Positions 1-8,258 of a stretch of 64,000 nt of DNA are shown piece by piece. Source of the stretch: an uncultured Lachnospiraceae bacterium (lineage in GTDB: Bacteria; Bacillota; Clostridia; Lachnospirales; Lachnospiraceae). Under the pieces are notes generated by a model. That model searched no databases and was not told where the DNA came from. It was given only the letters and a program-made list of their open reading frames with translations. The stretch covers positions 35,857 to 99,856 of the forward strand of contig CANPIM010000002.1 of the NCBI GenBank assembly GCA_947574135.1. The letters are read 5' to 3'. The position numbers were made by a program, and so were the translations under genes. Numbering within the stretch: position 1 is the first letter of the stretch; each line of letters opens with the position of its first letter.

Positions 1-599
1 TGTATCATGTTCACAATTAAGCCCCTATCCAGATAGATAAATTCTTCTGCATCCAATTCTCCATAGACCTGCTGCAGGCTTTTGCGCACCTTGGACACCC
101 CGCCCGCTGCCGTAATACTGGCATTCTTTCCGTCCCGCGCAATGTAGTAGATTTCCTTATAGGGAATTTTTTCCAGGCGGCTGTTGGTCTGAATGGTATA
201 GGCTTTTCCCTCCTCCAGGGTAATAAGCTTTAGGGCATCCTCTATAGCAGCCGGCAACCGCTCATTTGTGTCATTTTTTGGCACATAGCGAAAAATAGAC
301 AGCTCAAAGGCGTCAATGGCATACTCCATATGGGAGGTAATAAAGATAATCTTTACATGGGGTAAACAGGGCTTGATTTTTGCCGCAAGCTCCATGCCTG
401 TATTCCCCGGCATCTCTATGTCCAGCAAAATCAAGTCAAAGAAAAAGCCATCCTCCGTAATATCATAGAGCAGATTTTCACTGCTTTCATAGGCAGTAAT
501 CTTTCCCGCGCTTCCCCCCTTCGCCAGACAACTCTCCACGATTTCCCTATGTCTTTTCACCGCCTGGCTGTCATCGTCGCATATCCCTATGTGCAGCAT
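1..599 (-). CDS. LytTR-family response regulator (3' end cut by window)
   Basis: Partial gene; its C-terminal end lies beyond base 1. The visible 199 residues begin MLHIGICDDDSQ, a receiver domain with the acidic pocket at residues 8-10. The phospho-acceptor Asp is in LILLDIEMPG (about residue 60) and the conserved Lys is in RYVPK. A LytTR DNA-binding domain follows, seen as IPYKEIYYIARDGKN and LDRGLIVNM. Such proteins (AgrA/VirR type) are phosphorylated by a membrane histidine kinase and control peptide-signalling, bacteriocin or cell-wall genes. The partner kinase is not in the window. The start is the ATG at 599. The next gene, a lipoprotein, lies upstream on the same strand 70 bp away. 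Confidence 0.9.
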   Translation of the reverse strand, partial: MLHIGICDDDSQAVKRHREIVESCLAKGGSAGKITAYESSENLLYDITEDGFFFDLILLDIEMPGNTGMELAAKIKPCLPHVKIIFITSHMEYAIDAFELSIFRYVPKNDTNERLPAAIEDALKLITLEEGKAYTIQTNSRLEKIPYKEIYYIARDGKNASITAAGGVSKVRKSLQQVYGELDAEEFIYLDRGLIVNMI

Positions 600-669
600 T
601 TTACCACCTCACCCAAAAATTCTTGCAAAAAACGCCTGTTCCCAATGAAACAAGCGTTTCCAAATTCCT

Positions 670-1422
670 TTATCCCTCTGCAATGGAGTCAAACCGCAGG
701 GTGGACAGAATAATCTGCTGGACATCCCCCCTGGAGCCCAGCTCCTGCTCCGGACATTCCATCTCAATCTGAAATACATGGGTCTCAAAGCCCACCAAAT
801 ATGTATCCACCTGATAAGCCTCTCCGTTTTCCTCCCGCATGTAGGAAATCCAGATGGCCGGGTATTCCTCCTCCCCGATGGTGATCTCCTCCACCAGGCA
901 CTCTACATCACAGGTCAGCACCAGCTCGTCAGCCAGCTCCTCCAGGGCATAATCCAGGTTCTCCGATATGGTCATATACACCGGACCGCCGCCCTGCGCT
1001 TCTGCGCCGGCCTCCCCTGCTGTCTCCTGTCCCTCCTGGACCTGGGCCGCCGGCAACGCTTCGGCCAGCACCACCACATCCTCCACCTCTCCGGCTACCA
1101 AGGCGTATGTATCTCCCTCAAAGGCCAGGGAATATCCAAAGCTTCCCTGGACCCGGCGCAAAAGCAGGGTCTGCTCCTCCCCGTCCAGGTACAGAAGCAT
1201 CTCCTCCTCTCCCAGCACCGTGCCAGGCTCCGGAAGCTCCTTGGGCAGGCCAGGCTCTGCGGCCCCCTTGCCCTCCCCCTCCACAGGCTCCTCCTTGGGA
1301 AGCACCGTATCTTCCTCCGCAGCCTCCTCCACGAAAACCACGGCTTCCTCTTTTTTCCCGCAGCCTGCCAGCAGCCCCAAAAGGCCAAGCCCCAGAACCA
1401 GCGGGAGGTACTTCTTTTTCAT
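670..1422 (-). CDS. Predicted lipoprotein of unknown function
   Basis: 250 residues. A signal peptide ends in the lipobox LLAGCG near residue 20, so the protein should be lipid-anchored outside the membrane. A low-complexity acidic linker rich in Glu, Pro and Gly (about residues 25-70) leads to a globular C-terminal half. I recognise no catalytic motif. The C-terminal region, with patterns such as YPAIWISYMREENG and a final STLRF, resembles small secreted beta-rich domains, but I cannot name the family. Its ATG overlaps the stop of the upstream yqeY-like gene (ATGA-type overlap, 4 bp), so the two are probably co-translated. Confidence 0.75.
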   Translation of the reverse strand: MKKKYLPLVLGLGLLGLLAGCGKKEEAVVFVEEAAEEDTVLPKEEPVEGEGKGAAEPGLPKELPEPGTVLGEEEMLLYLDGEEQTLLLRRVQGSFGYSLAFEGDTYALVAGEVEDVVVLAEALPAAQVQEGQETAGEAGAEAQGGGPVYMTISENLDYALEELADELVLTCDVECLVEEITIGEEEYPAIWISYMREENGEAYQVDTYLVGFETHVFQIEMECPEQELGSRGDVQQIILSTLRFDSIAEG

Positions 1423-1868
1423 GCCAGCATTTCTCCTACAATCTTATTTACCAGGGCTCCGTCTGCCTTGCCCTTTACCTTAGGCATAAGCTCCTTCATA
1501 ATTTTGCCCTTGTCTTTCCCTGTGGGCTGCTCCAGGCCAAGGCCTGCCAGCACCTCCTTGATCACCCCGCGGATTTCCTCCTCGCTCATTTCCTTGGGCG
1601 CAAACTCCGACAGCACCGCCAGTCTGGCCCTGCACTGCTCAATAATATCCGTGCGCTCTGCCGGAGCCAGATCCATGGTTTCCTTGGTCTGCTTCATCTC
1701 CTTCTTGATGACCTCAAACTCCTCGGCCTCCGTCAGATCCGCCCGCTTGTCAATGGCCTTGTTCTTTAAGGCAGCCAGGAGCATGGAAAGCGTTTCCTTG
1801 CGCTCCCTGTCCTTATTCTTCATGGCAGAAACCATTTCCGCCCGAATTTCATCAATCTTGCTCATCAT
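1419..1868 (-). CDS. yqeY: GatB/YqeY domain protein
   Basis: 149 residues, the usual length for stand-alone YqeY. The helical N-terminal half contains MKNKDRERKETLSMLLAALKNKAID. The C-terminal part contains KEMSEEEIRGVIKEVLAGLG and a GKIMKELMPKVKGKADGALVNKIV tail, which matches the tRNA-binding tail domain of GatB. The family's role is not firmly settled; a link to amidotransferase or tRNA handling is assumed from homology. The start has an AGGAG ribosome-binding site directly after a repeat element (1880-2085), so the repeat forms its 5' leader. The gene overlaps the downstream lipoprotein gene by 4 bp. Confidence 0.9.
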   Translation of the reverse strand: MMSKIDEIRAEMVSAMKNKDRERKETLSMLLAALKNKAIDKRADLTEAEEFEVIKKEMKQTKETMDLAPAERTDIIEQCRARLAVLSEFAPKEMSEEEIRGVIKEVLAGLGLEQPTGKDKGKIMKELMPKVKGKADGALVNKIVGEMLA

Positions 1869-1879
1869 AATCTCCTATT

Positions 1880-2085
1880 AAAGTACCGCTTCATCCCTCT
1901 CTGCCCCTCTGCTTCGGGAAGCATTTACGGACTCTTCTCGTCCGTAAATCCTTCCGGGGCTGCTCGGGATTCCGCTGTTTTTAAAGTACCGCTTCATCCC
2001 TCTCTGCCCCCATGCTTCGGGAAGCATTTCCGGACTCTTCTCCTCCGTAAATCCTTCCGGGGCTGCTCGGGATTCCGCTGTTTTT
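1880..2085. repeat. Two tandem copies of a 103-bp structured repeat
   Basis: Copies at 1880-1982 and 1983-2085 are nearly identical. Read on the minus strand, each runs from an A-rich AAAACAGCG through a central hairpin (GGAAGGATTTACGGA and its imperfect complement) to AGCGGTACTTT. An outer stem pairs ATCCC with GGGAT. The array fills the whole gap between cysK and yqeY and ends directly before the yqeY Shine-Dalgarno. A related array lies at 42140-42298 before citrate synthase. It appears non-coding. Confidence 0.85.
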
Positions 2086-2104
2086 ATTGTTCCGCTTTCT
2101 GTGT

Positions 2105-3034
2105 TTATTTTTCGAACAGAGGGGTGGATAGATAGTGCTCTCCTGTGTCCGGCAGCAGGGCTACAATGGTCTTTCCCTGATTTTCCGGCCGCTTTGCCAG
2201 TTCAAAGGCTGCAAATAGGGCCGCCCCTGCGGTAATGCCCACCAGGATGCCTTCTGTGGCCGCAAACTCCCGGGCCAGGGCGTAGGCGTCCTCCTCCTGG
2301 ACAGCCAGGACCTCATCGTACAGGCTGGTATCCAGAATATCCGGAATAAAGTTGGCCCCGATTCCCTGCAGGCCGTGGGGTCCGGCCATTCCGCAGGAGA
2401 GAAGGGGCGATCCCGAGGGCTCCACGGCCACCACCTTTACCTGGCTGTTTTGTCCCTTTAGATACTTCCCCACGCCGGTAAGGGTTCCTCCGGTTCCCAC
2501 TCCTGCCACAAAAATATCCACATTGCCCTCCGTGTCCTCCCAAATCTCCGGTCCTGTGGAGGCATAATGAGCCTCCGGGTTGGCCGGATTGGAAAACTGT
2601 CCGGGAATAAAAGCATGCTCCATGGAGGCCGCCAGCTCTGCCGCCTTTTCTATGGCTCCCGCCATTCCCTTGGCGCCGGGGGTCAGCACCACCTCTGCCC
2701 CGTAGGCCTTTAAAAGCTTTTGCCGCTCCACACTCATGGTGTCCGGCATAGTCAGGATCACCCGGTAGCCGTTGGCCGCCCCGATGCTGGCCAGGCCAAT
2801 GCCTGTATTTCCGCTGGTGGGCTCAATGATCACACTGCCCTCCCCCAGCTTCCCCTGCTCCTTCGCCCGCTCTATCATAGCCAGGGCTACCCGGTCCTTG
2901 GCGCTTCCGGCGGGATTGAAATATTCCAGCTTTGCTAAAATCGTCGCCTTTGCCTCTAATTTTTGCTCCAGCCGCACAGGCTCCAGCAGAGGCGTTTTTC
3001 CAATCAACTCTGTAACGCTTCGATAAACTGCCAT
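2105..3034 (-). CDS. cysK: Cysteine synthase A (O-acetylserine sulfhydrylase)
   Basis: 309 residues, full family length. A fold-type II PLP enzyme that converts O-acetylserine and sulfide to cysteine in the cytoplasm. The PLP-binding Lys is K46 in NPAGSAKDR. The substrate-binding loop PTSGNTG is at 72-78, and the glycine-rich phosphate loop GVGTGGTLTG is near residues 175-190. The C-terminal ALLPDTGEHYLSTPLF is typical. No serine acetyltransferase gene is adjacent, and nothing resembling a CymR site was identified. The ATG at 3034 has an AGGAGG-like site upstream. CysK rather than CysM is favoured by the close match to the CysK loop sequences. Confidence 0.95.
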   Translation of the reverse strand: MAVYRSVTELIGKTPLLEPVRLEQKLEAKATILAKLEYFNPAGSAKDRVALAMIERAKEQGKLGEGSVIIEPTSGNTGIGLASIGAANGYRVILTMPDTMSVERQKLLKAYGAEVVLTPGAKGMAGAIEKAAELAASMEHAFIPGQFSNPANPEAHYASTGPEIWEDTEGNVDIFVAGVGTGGTLTGVGKYLKGQNSQVKVVAVEPSGSPLLSCGMAGPHGLQGIGANFIPDILDTSLYDEVLAVQEEDAYALAREFAATEGILVGITAGAALFAAFELAKRPENQGKTIVALLPDTGEHYLSTPLFEK

Positions 3035-3125
3035 GCTTTCCCTCCTCCGGATATTTTTCCCTTCTATTGTAGGTCATTATACGATATCCTGCAATTTTTT
3101 GCAATCTTTTTGCAGAGCAAACCTA

Positions 3126-3974
3126 TTAAACCTGGGCCGGCACCCGCTCCCGATCCGGATGCTCCCCGGACCACCCAAGCTGGGGAAGGGTCAGGATCCC
3201 ATACATATCATCTCTCTCAATTTCAAAGTCAAATACCTGAAGATTCTGCCGCATGCGCTCCGGGGAGGAGGACTTTGGCAAGGGCAGCACCCCGCATTGA
3301 AGGGCAAACCGAATGCAAAGCTGGGCCACAGACACCTGATACTTGTCTGCCATTTCCACCAGTAGCGGCTCCTTCATTACCCGGGCCCGCCCCATGGGGC
3401 TCCAGGCCGCTACCTGTATTCCCTGGCTGCGGCAGAAATCCACCGTGGTCTTTTGTATATACCCGGGGTGAAATTCTATCTGATTCACCACCGGCATAAG
3501 GGAGGTATTCTCCATAAGATAATACAGATGATGGGGAAGAAAATTGCTCACCCCAATGGCCCGCACCCTTCCCTCCCGGTAAAGCTCCTCCATGGCCTTC
3601 CAGGTTTCCAAAACAAGGGGCTTCCAGTCTGCCTGCATGTCCTTGGGCCTTGGCCAGTGCATCAGGTACAAGTCCAGATAATCGGTTTCCATATTTTTAC
3701 AGGAGGTCTCAAAATCCTCCCGGGTAGTCGCGTAGCCCATGCGCTCCCGCCAGACCTTGGAGCACAGAAAAATGTCTTTCCGGGGTACTCCGCTCTCCCG
3801 GACAGCCCTTCCCACAGCCTGTTCGTTTCCATAAATGCTGGCTGTATCCAGATAGCGGTAGCCCGCCTCAATGGCCTGACGGATAATCGCCGTATCCTCT
3901 CCCTCTGTCGTCTTATAGGTGCCAAACCCGATCACCGGAATTTCCACCTGATTTCTCAATAGAAAGGTATCCAT
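3126..3974 (-). CDS. Aldo/keto reductase
   Basis: 282 residues from the chosen start. A cytoplasmic NAD(P)H-dependent oxidoreductase with a TIM-barrel fold. The catalytic tetrad is visible: D43 and Y48 (YLDTASIYGNE), K73 (LCSKVW) and H106 (LYLMHWP). The cofactor-binding region near the C-terminus reads LPKSSSPERMRQNLQVFDF. It resembles the 2,5-diketo-gluconate reductase/YtbE subgroup; the true substrate is unknown. An in-frame upstream ATG exists at 4109, but the ATG at 3974 has a GGAGGAG site at the right distance, and the sequence before it does not look like this family. Confidence 0.88.
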   Translation of the reverse strand: MDTFLLRNQVEIPVIGFGTYKTTEGEDTAIIRQAIEAGYRYLDTASIYGNEQAVGRAVRESGVPRKDIFLCSKVWRERMGYATTREDFETSCKNMETDYLDLYLMHWPRPKDMQADWKPLVLETWKAMEELYREGRVRAIGVSNFLPHHLYYLMENTSLMPVVNQIEFHPGYIQKTTVDFCRSQGIQVAAWSPMGRARVMKEPLLVEMADKYQVSVAQLCIRFALQCGVLPLPKSSSPERMRQNLQVFDFEIERDDMYGILTLPQLGWSGEHPDRERVPAQV

Positions 3975-4105
3975 TTCCACTCCTCCTTCCGGTATATGCC
4001 GCACTTGCATTATAAGGGGATTGGAAGAAAAAGTCAATGTTGGGAGAGAACCGGTAATATCATTATCCGCCGATCGCAGATGTCGTTGTGGACACAGTAT
4101 ACCTG

Positions 4106-5458
4106 TCATCGCATAACCTTTTCCAACAGTGACTTATAGCTGTCCACCACATCATATACTACCCCATCACCGGAAATGGCTTTGAAATGTTCTCTGGCAC
4201 AGTGAATTTTAGATTGTTCAATCAGTCGCAGTTGCATAGAACTCATGGACCCTTTGGTTTCCGCCATCTCCGTTTGCAGACTTGTACGCCACGCTCTTTT
4301 CATCACAGGGTTCAGCTGTACCATAATGAATTTCCGATGTCCGCCGTCCTCAACATTCAGCTGCATAACGGCATGGGCGGTGGTGGCAGAGCCGGAGAAG
4401 AAGTCAAGAATAATAGAATTATTTTCATTGGGTGTAATATATTTGACAAGTGCTTTCATATCGGAAATGCTTTTAGGGTTTATCCTGCATCAGGACACTT
4501 ACAAGGTTTTCCTGTTATCGGGTGAATAACATCATATTTGGGCCCACTTCCACCGGGCCAACTTATATTACCATCGTCACGATATGGGCCAAACTCATCA
4601 ACCTTTGTAAAACGAGCAAGAGGTTTTCTTTCATCATCACTTGCCCAAGAGGCATATAATTTTTTTAATCCTTCATTTACACGAGCCCAGTCATTATCAT
4701 ATCGTTTGCAAAGTCTTTCAAATTCTGCGCGAACTTCTTCAACCCCTTCTTTAGGCTCTCTAAAGATGATTCCCTTTTCATAGATAGTCCTGGAACTGTT
4801 CTCCCAAAACTTCATCACATATTTTGCGAAGGTTTTCAACTTCTGCATCATCAATCGAAACAAAAATAACCCCATCATCGCTGAGCAAATTCCTTGCCAG
4901 CAGCAGCCGGGAATAAATCATACTGCACCAGTCGGAATGAAAACGCCCGTTGGAGTCAGTGTTGCGAAACAAGCGATCCCCGGTTTCCTCGTCCACCTGC
5001 CCGGTTTCCTCGCTGTATTTCTCGCCGCTCATTGCAAAATCATCCCGATAGATGAAGTCGTTCCCTGTGTTGTAGGGCGGGTCGATATAGATCATCTTCA
5101 CCTTGCCCAGATAGCTCTCCTGCAACAGCTTCAGCACTTCCAGGTTATCGCCCTCAATGTAAAGGTTTTCCGTGCTGTCCCAGTCCACGCTCTCCGCCGG
5201 ACAGGGCCGCAGGGTCTTGCGGATGGGCCGGGTGGCCTCTAGGATGGCAGCCTTCTTGCCCACCCAGGTGAACTCGTAAGCCTCGTTGCCCTCCAGCACC
5301 ACGTCGGACAGCATCTGCCGAAGGAGGTCAAAGTTGACTGCCTTTTTCAGCTTGCCATCCTTGCCCCGGGTCTCGGTCACACAGGCAGGAAACAGGACGG
5401 CAAGTTTTTCGATATTGGCTTGGGTCAGGTCAGTGGTTTCCATGCGTAGCTTGTCCAT
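4106..5458 (-). pseudogene. Broken site-specific DNA-methyltransferase (type III Mod-like)
   Basis: Three pieces in different frames together cover parts of one adenine-specific methyltransferase. Piece 1 (5458 to 4778) has the N-terminal region and the catalytic DPPY motif in YIDPPYNTGNDFIYRDDF. Piece 2 (about 4795 to 4480) carries the central region ending IHPITGKPCKCPDAG. Piece 3 (4459 to 4106) has the AdoMet-binding motif in LDFFSGSATTAHAVMQLN and an abnormal C-terminus. A frameshift lies near 4790. Sequence that normally links pieces 2 and 3 is missing. No intact restriction gene is nearby. The order DPPY before FxGxG fits the beta-class Mod proteins. It should be inactive. The start at 5458 has a GGAGGG site and overlaps the stop of the upstream small ORF. 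Confidence 0.88.
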
Positions 5459-5613
5459 CACTTCAACCCTCCATCCTTTTGTTCGCAGGCAATTTTTCTC
5501 TTTGTTTTGCAAAATTCATCAAAGGCTTTGCCTCTTTGTTTTGCTTGAAAATAGTCCGGTTTCCATTTCAAGTCATCCCGGACGATATCTGTTATATTGT
5601 CAAATATCTTCAT
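5458..5613 (-). CDS. 51-residue ORF coupled to the broken methyltransferase
   Basis: Reads MKIFDNITDIVRDDLKW and ends KDGGLK, with its TGA overlapping the methyltransferase ATG (TGATG), so the two are translationally coupled. The first 16 residues look like the N-terminus of the SNF2-type helicase often encoded with this class of methyltransferase. The rest does not, so this is probably a shortened remnant of a restriction-system helicase. It is too short to carry any helicase motif. It could alternatively be a genuine small partner protein. Confidence 0.45.
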   Translation of the reverse strand: MKIFDNITDIVRDDLKWKPDYFQAKQRGKAFDEFCKTKRKIACEQKDGGLK

Positions 5614-5883
5614 CACAAGCTGTCCCTTTCAAATCATAATATCTTGTACGTTTTCGGACATAACTCATGCTTTGGGCATGGTTGTACTTCGAAGGCCACA
5701 CCTATAAGCACACATACTTATACAAATTAAATTATACACCGCCCATTTCCGAAAAACAATTCCCCTTTTCCCATAATTCCCTTTCCCTAATATCAAAGAA
5801 TTTTTTACTCCCTTTTTCAGAAAAGCGTTCCCTAAGCATAAACACTAAAATATAAAGGATATTTCACACGTTCTTCGTATATA

Positions 5884-6825
5884 TCAAAATACAAAAGGAA
5901 ATATTACTTCTTCTCCTACAGAAAAAGCAGATTCTCCTGATGTCTCGGTAACTTTGAAACTTGCGCCATCCCATCCGTTAATTTTGATGGTTCCTTTTAC
6001 ATTTCCGTCATCTGATGTGAAAGCCAGCTCTCCGTTTCCATTATCAACAAAGGTTCCTTCTGTTTCCCCTTGTCTGTAAATGGAGATAATTGCTTCATCG
6101 TCGCCTTCCAAGTCCTGTCGTGTGTTCAGAAAGCTATATACGTTGCCGGTTCCTTGATTGTCAATAAACAAACCATACTTTGCTGATACTTCTGGCAAGA
6201 CAAAGAATTCGCCCTTTATCTTGGCCAATTCATTTGCAAGAACATAAGCTCTGTTCTTGGTAGTCTCCTCCAAGAAGGAGTTCTGAAGAAGAGGATACAT
6301 ACTGCCGTTTTCTTCGCTGGCCCCAATACTCAGCACAGTTACTTCTTCCTTCATAGCTATCCAGTTCCTTTGTTCTGCAAGGATATTCTCCTTTGTCTGC
6401 TGATCTGCAGAATTACTAAATCTGCTCCAAAGACTGTTTAATTCTGTATCCCATATGACGAAAAACCATCTGGATGATACATTCATTTCTCCCTGGGTCT
6501 GAGCTGCCTCGGCTAATGGAGTGTACCTTTGGATAATTTTCTCAATATTCTCCAATTCTTTTTGCAGGGATGCTGAAACTGATGCTACATAGTCAACATC
6601 TGCCTTGATATCCTCAGAATAGTCATAGGTAAAATCTATTTCCAATTTATCATCCCATTGGATATCGTCGTTTTTTCCGCTAGCAGAGCTGAGTTGTTCT
6701 TCAACTTGAGAAGATCTGTTATTAATACTTAGGTCATTGCTTTCTGCTCCCTCTCTGCCACAGCCAACACAAAACCCAGCCATTAATATTACTATTATTG
6801 GCATCATATAAATTCTCTTTTTCAT
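5884..6825 (-). CDS. Lipoprotein with LprI-like (DUF1311) domain
   Basis: 313 residues. A signal peptide with a lipobox ending VGCG near residue 22 predicts an anchored extracytoplasmic protein. Residues about 85-170 resemble the lysozyme-inhibitor LprI N-terminal domain: a helical segment ending in LAEQRNWIAMKEEV, the usual Gln-Arg-x-Trp signature. The C-terminal third is beta-rich and Gly/Asp-rich (GTFVDNGNGELAFTSDDGNVKG) and unassigned. LprI domains in proteobacteria and mycobacteria inhibit lysozyme; a role in wall protection here is inference. The gene lies alone between AT-rich spacers of about 270 and 360 bp and may be a recent arrival. Confidence 0.7.
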   Translation of the reverse strand: MKKRIYMMPIIVILMAGFCVGCGREGAESNDLSINNRSSQVEEQLSSASGKNDDIQWDDKLEIDFTYDYSEDIKADVDYVASVSASLQKELENIEKIIQRYTPLAEAAQTQGEMNVSSRWFFVIWDTELNSLWSRFSNSADQQTKENILAEQRNWIAMKEEVTVLSIGASEENGSMYPLLQNSFLEETTKNRAYVLANELAKIKGEFFVLPEVSAKYGLFIDNQGTGNVYSFLNTRQDLEGDDEAIISIYRQGETEGTFVDNGNGELAFTSDDGNVKGTIKINGWDGASFKVTETSGESAFSVGEEVIFPFVF

Positions 6826-7003
6826 ATGTTATATACGCTCTCTTTCTTCCTTCCGTTGTTTCAGATTCCGAAATATCATCCAGCTATGGTACCATTTACA
6901 ATGCATAATTATAAGTCATTTCCCCATAATACACAATTCTGAAAAGGGAGTTTTTTATCGTAAATCATCACTTCGAGCAGCCTATGGTATTGTGTGAAAT
7001 AAA

Positions 7004-7072
7004 ATATGCTCTAAATAAGTTCTTCACCAACCATGAGAAAATCTCTTGATTCAGAAATCATTTAGAGCATAT
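7004..7072. repeat. 13-bp inverted repeat in a 358-bp non-coding gap
   Basis: ATATGCTCTAAAT at 7004-7016 is perfectly repeated in inverted orientation at 7060-7072, with 43 bp between. It lies in the AT-rich gap 6826-7183, which otherwise shows no gene. It could be a remnant of an insertion sequence end or a weak hairpin. No transposase fragment is visible. Confidence 0.5.
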
Positions 7073-7183
7073 ATCACCAATATGAGAAGATGCTGCTATC
7101 CATATCTCGACAAAGCCCACCCGGGCTGCCAGGGACAGGATGGAAATTTATGAATTGCCTCAGGCATTTCGTAAGGGAAAAGC

Positions 7184-8155
7184 TTATAAATCCTTATCCT
7201 CTATGCCGCAGTGCCAGCTGGCAAAGGGCCTTGCAATGGCCTCTGACACATAACAGGTTCCCTTGCCCAAACGCATAATAGATGCCGGGCACTCCATGGA
7301 AATGGGACCATAAAGCTCAATTCTGGAAATCATCCGCTGCCAGGAGGCTCCGCTTTCGCCGTTCAGAATATTGTGAAGCTCAAAGCGATCCCTTGCGTTC
7401 ACCACATCCCTGGGGCCAATGGTGGCGGCCCTGGGGGGTACGGCCCACACATCTCCCGATGCCCCCATGGGGGAGAACAGGGAGTTTTCACAGATGGTCA
7501 GAGGCACCTGGGTTACAATCCGGGAGCCCAGCTTGCAGAACTCCTCCAGGGAATCCGCCGCAAACTCCTCGCTTCGGGGATCGATAAAGGCCGTGTGTCC
7601 CGGCCATCCGGTGGCAGAATAAATCACGTCCGCGCCGCCCTGACCAGCCTCCTCGATCATTTGGCTGTACACGCCGGTACCCTTATTCTCATTGGTAAAC
7701 ACGTGCCAGTGCTCCGGGGAGGGTCTTAAATCCTCCCGGATCTTTTTATAGAAATGATTGAGGAAGGAGTAACCAAGCCCTGCGCCATAGGTAATGGGGG
7801 CCACATTTCCGTCCTCGTCTGCCCACTCGTCCATGGCAAAGGCATCCACATTGCGGGCGCTCACATTATATTTGTTCAGCATCTCCGCAATGGCTCCATA
7901 GGCTCCCGGCCACTGGTTGGGGAAAATCATGGTCAGATGGGTATCGTTGAGATCACTCATCAGGATCCGGTAAAATACATCCTGCACCATGCACAGGGTG
8001 GGATCCAGAACCACCTTTACCTGATAACCATTCTCATTTACATACTCCATATCCTCCCGCCGGATATTTCGTATCCGCTCCAGCTCCTCCAGAGCCAAAT
8101 CGCTGTTTGGCAGCCAGGCTGCCGGCCTAAACCGAAATTCTTCATACAAACTCAT
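7184..8155 (-). CDS. NagB-like glucosamine-6-phosphate isomerase family protein
   Basis: 323 residues from the ATG at 8155 (AAGGAG site). The NagB/6-phosphogluconolactonase fold is recognisable by FAMDEW (D109, E110) and by ATGWPGHTAFIDP (H187). In true glucosamine-6-phosphate deaminase the latter motif is GxxxDGHIAFNEP, whose Asp takes part in ring opening and proton transfer; here it is Pro185. The protein also has an N-terminal extension of about 45 residues. I therefore expect a sugar-phosphate isomerase or deaminase with altered chemistry rather than classic NagB. It is divergent from an AraC regulator, with overlapping promoters between them, which suggests that regulator controls it. 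Confidence 0.75.
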   Translation of the reverse strand: MSLYEEFRFRPAAWLPNSDLALEELERIRNIRREDMEYVNENGYQVKVVLDPTLCMVQDVFYRILMSDLNDTHLTMIFPNQWPGAYGAIAEMLNKYNVSARNVDAFAMDEWADEDGNVAPITYGAGLGYSFLNHFYKKIREDLRPSPEHWHVFTNENKGTGVYSQMIEEAGQGGADVIYSATGWPGHTAFIDPRSEEFAADSLEEFCKLGSRIVTQVPLTICENSLFSPMGASGDVWAVPPRAATIGPRDVVNARDRFELHNILNGESGASWQRMISRIELYGPISMECPASIMRLGKGTCYVSEAIARPFASWHCGIEDKDL

Positions 8156-8184
8156 GTTCTTACCCTTTCTCCTTGTAATGTGGC

Positions 8185-8213
8185 TTGTTATTTTTTGTGT
8201 TCTTTTATATAAT
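8185..8213 (+). promoter_or_regulatory. Sigma-A promoter of the AraC regulator
   Basis: TTGTTA (8185-8190), a 17-bp spacer, then TATAAT (8208-8213), reading toward the AraC gene that starts at 8259. It overlaps the opposing promoter at 8212-8240. Confidence 0.7.
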
Positions 8214-8240
8214 GATAAAAATACTGCTGCACTGGTACAA
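8212..8240 (-). promoter_or_regulatory. Sigma-A promoter of the NagB-like gene
   Basis: On the minus strand TTGTAC, a 17-bp spacer and TATCAT read toward the gene starting at 8155. The -10 boxes of this and the opposing promoter touch, so the regulator probably binds in this 100-bp gap and controls both. Confidence 0.6.
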
Positions 8241-8258
8241 GAGAGGGGAATCTGTTTT

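Noticed and set aside
846..1769. Long Pro/Ser-rich plus-strand frames over the lipoprotein and yqeY
   Set aside because: They are the antisense of GC-rich coding sequence and have low-complexity translations.
5614..5883. A possible gene in the AT-rich gap
   Set aside because: Only short frames without ribosome-binding sites are present; I see no feature there.
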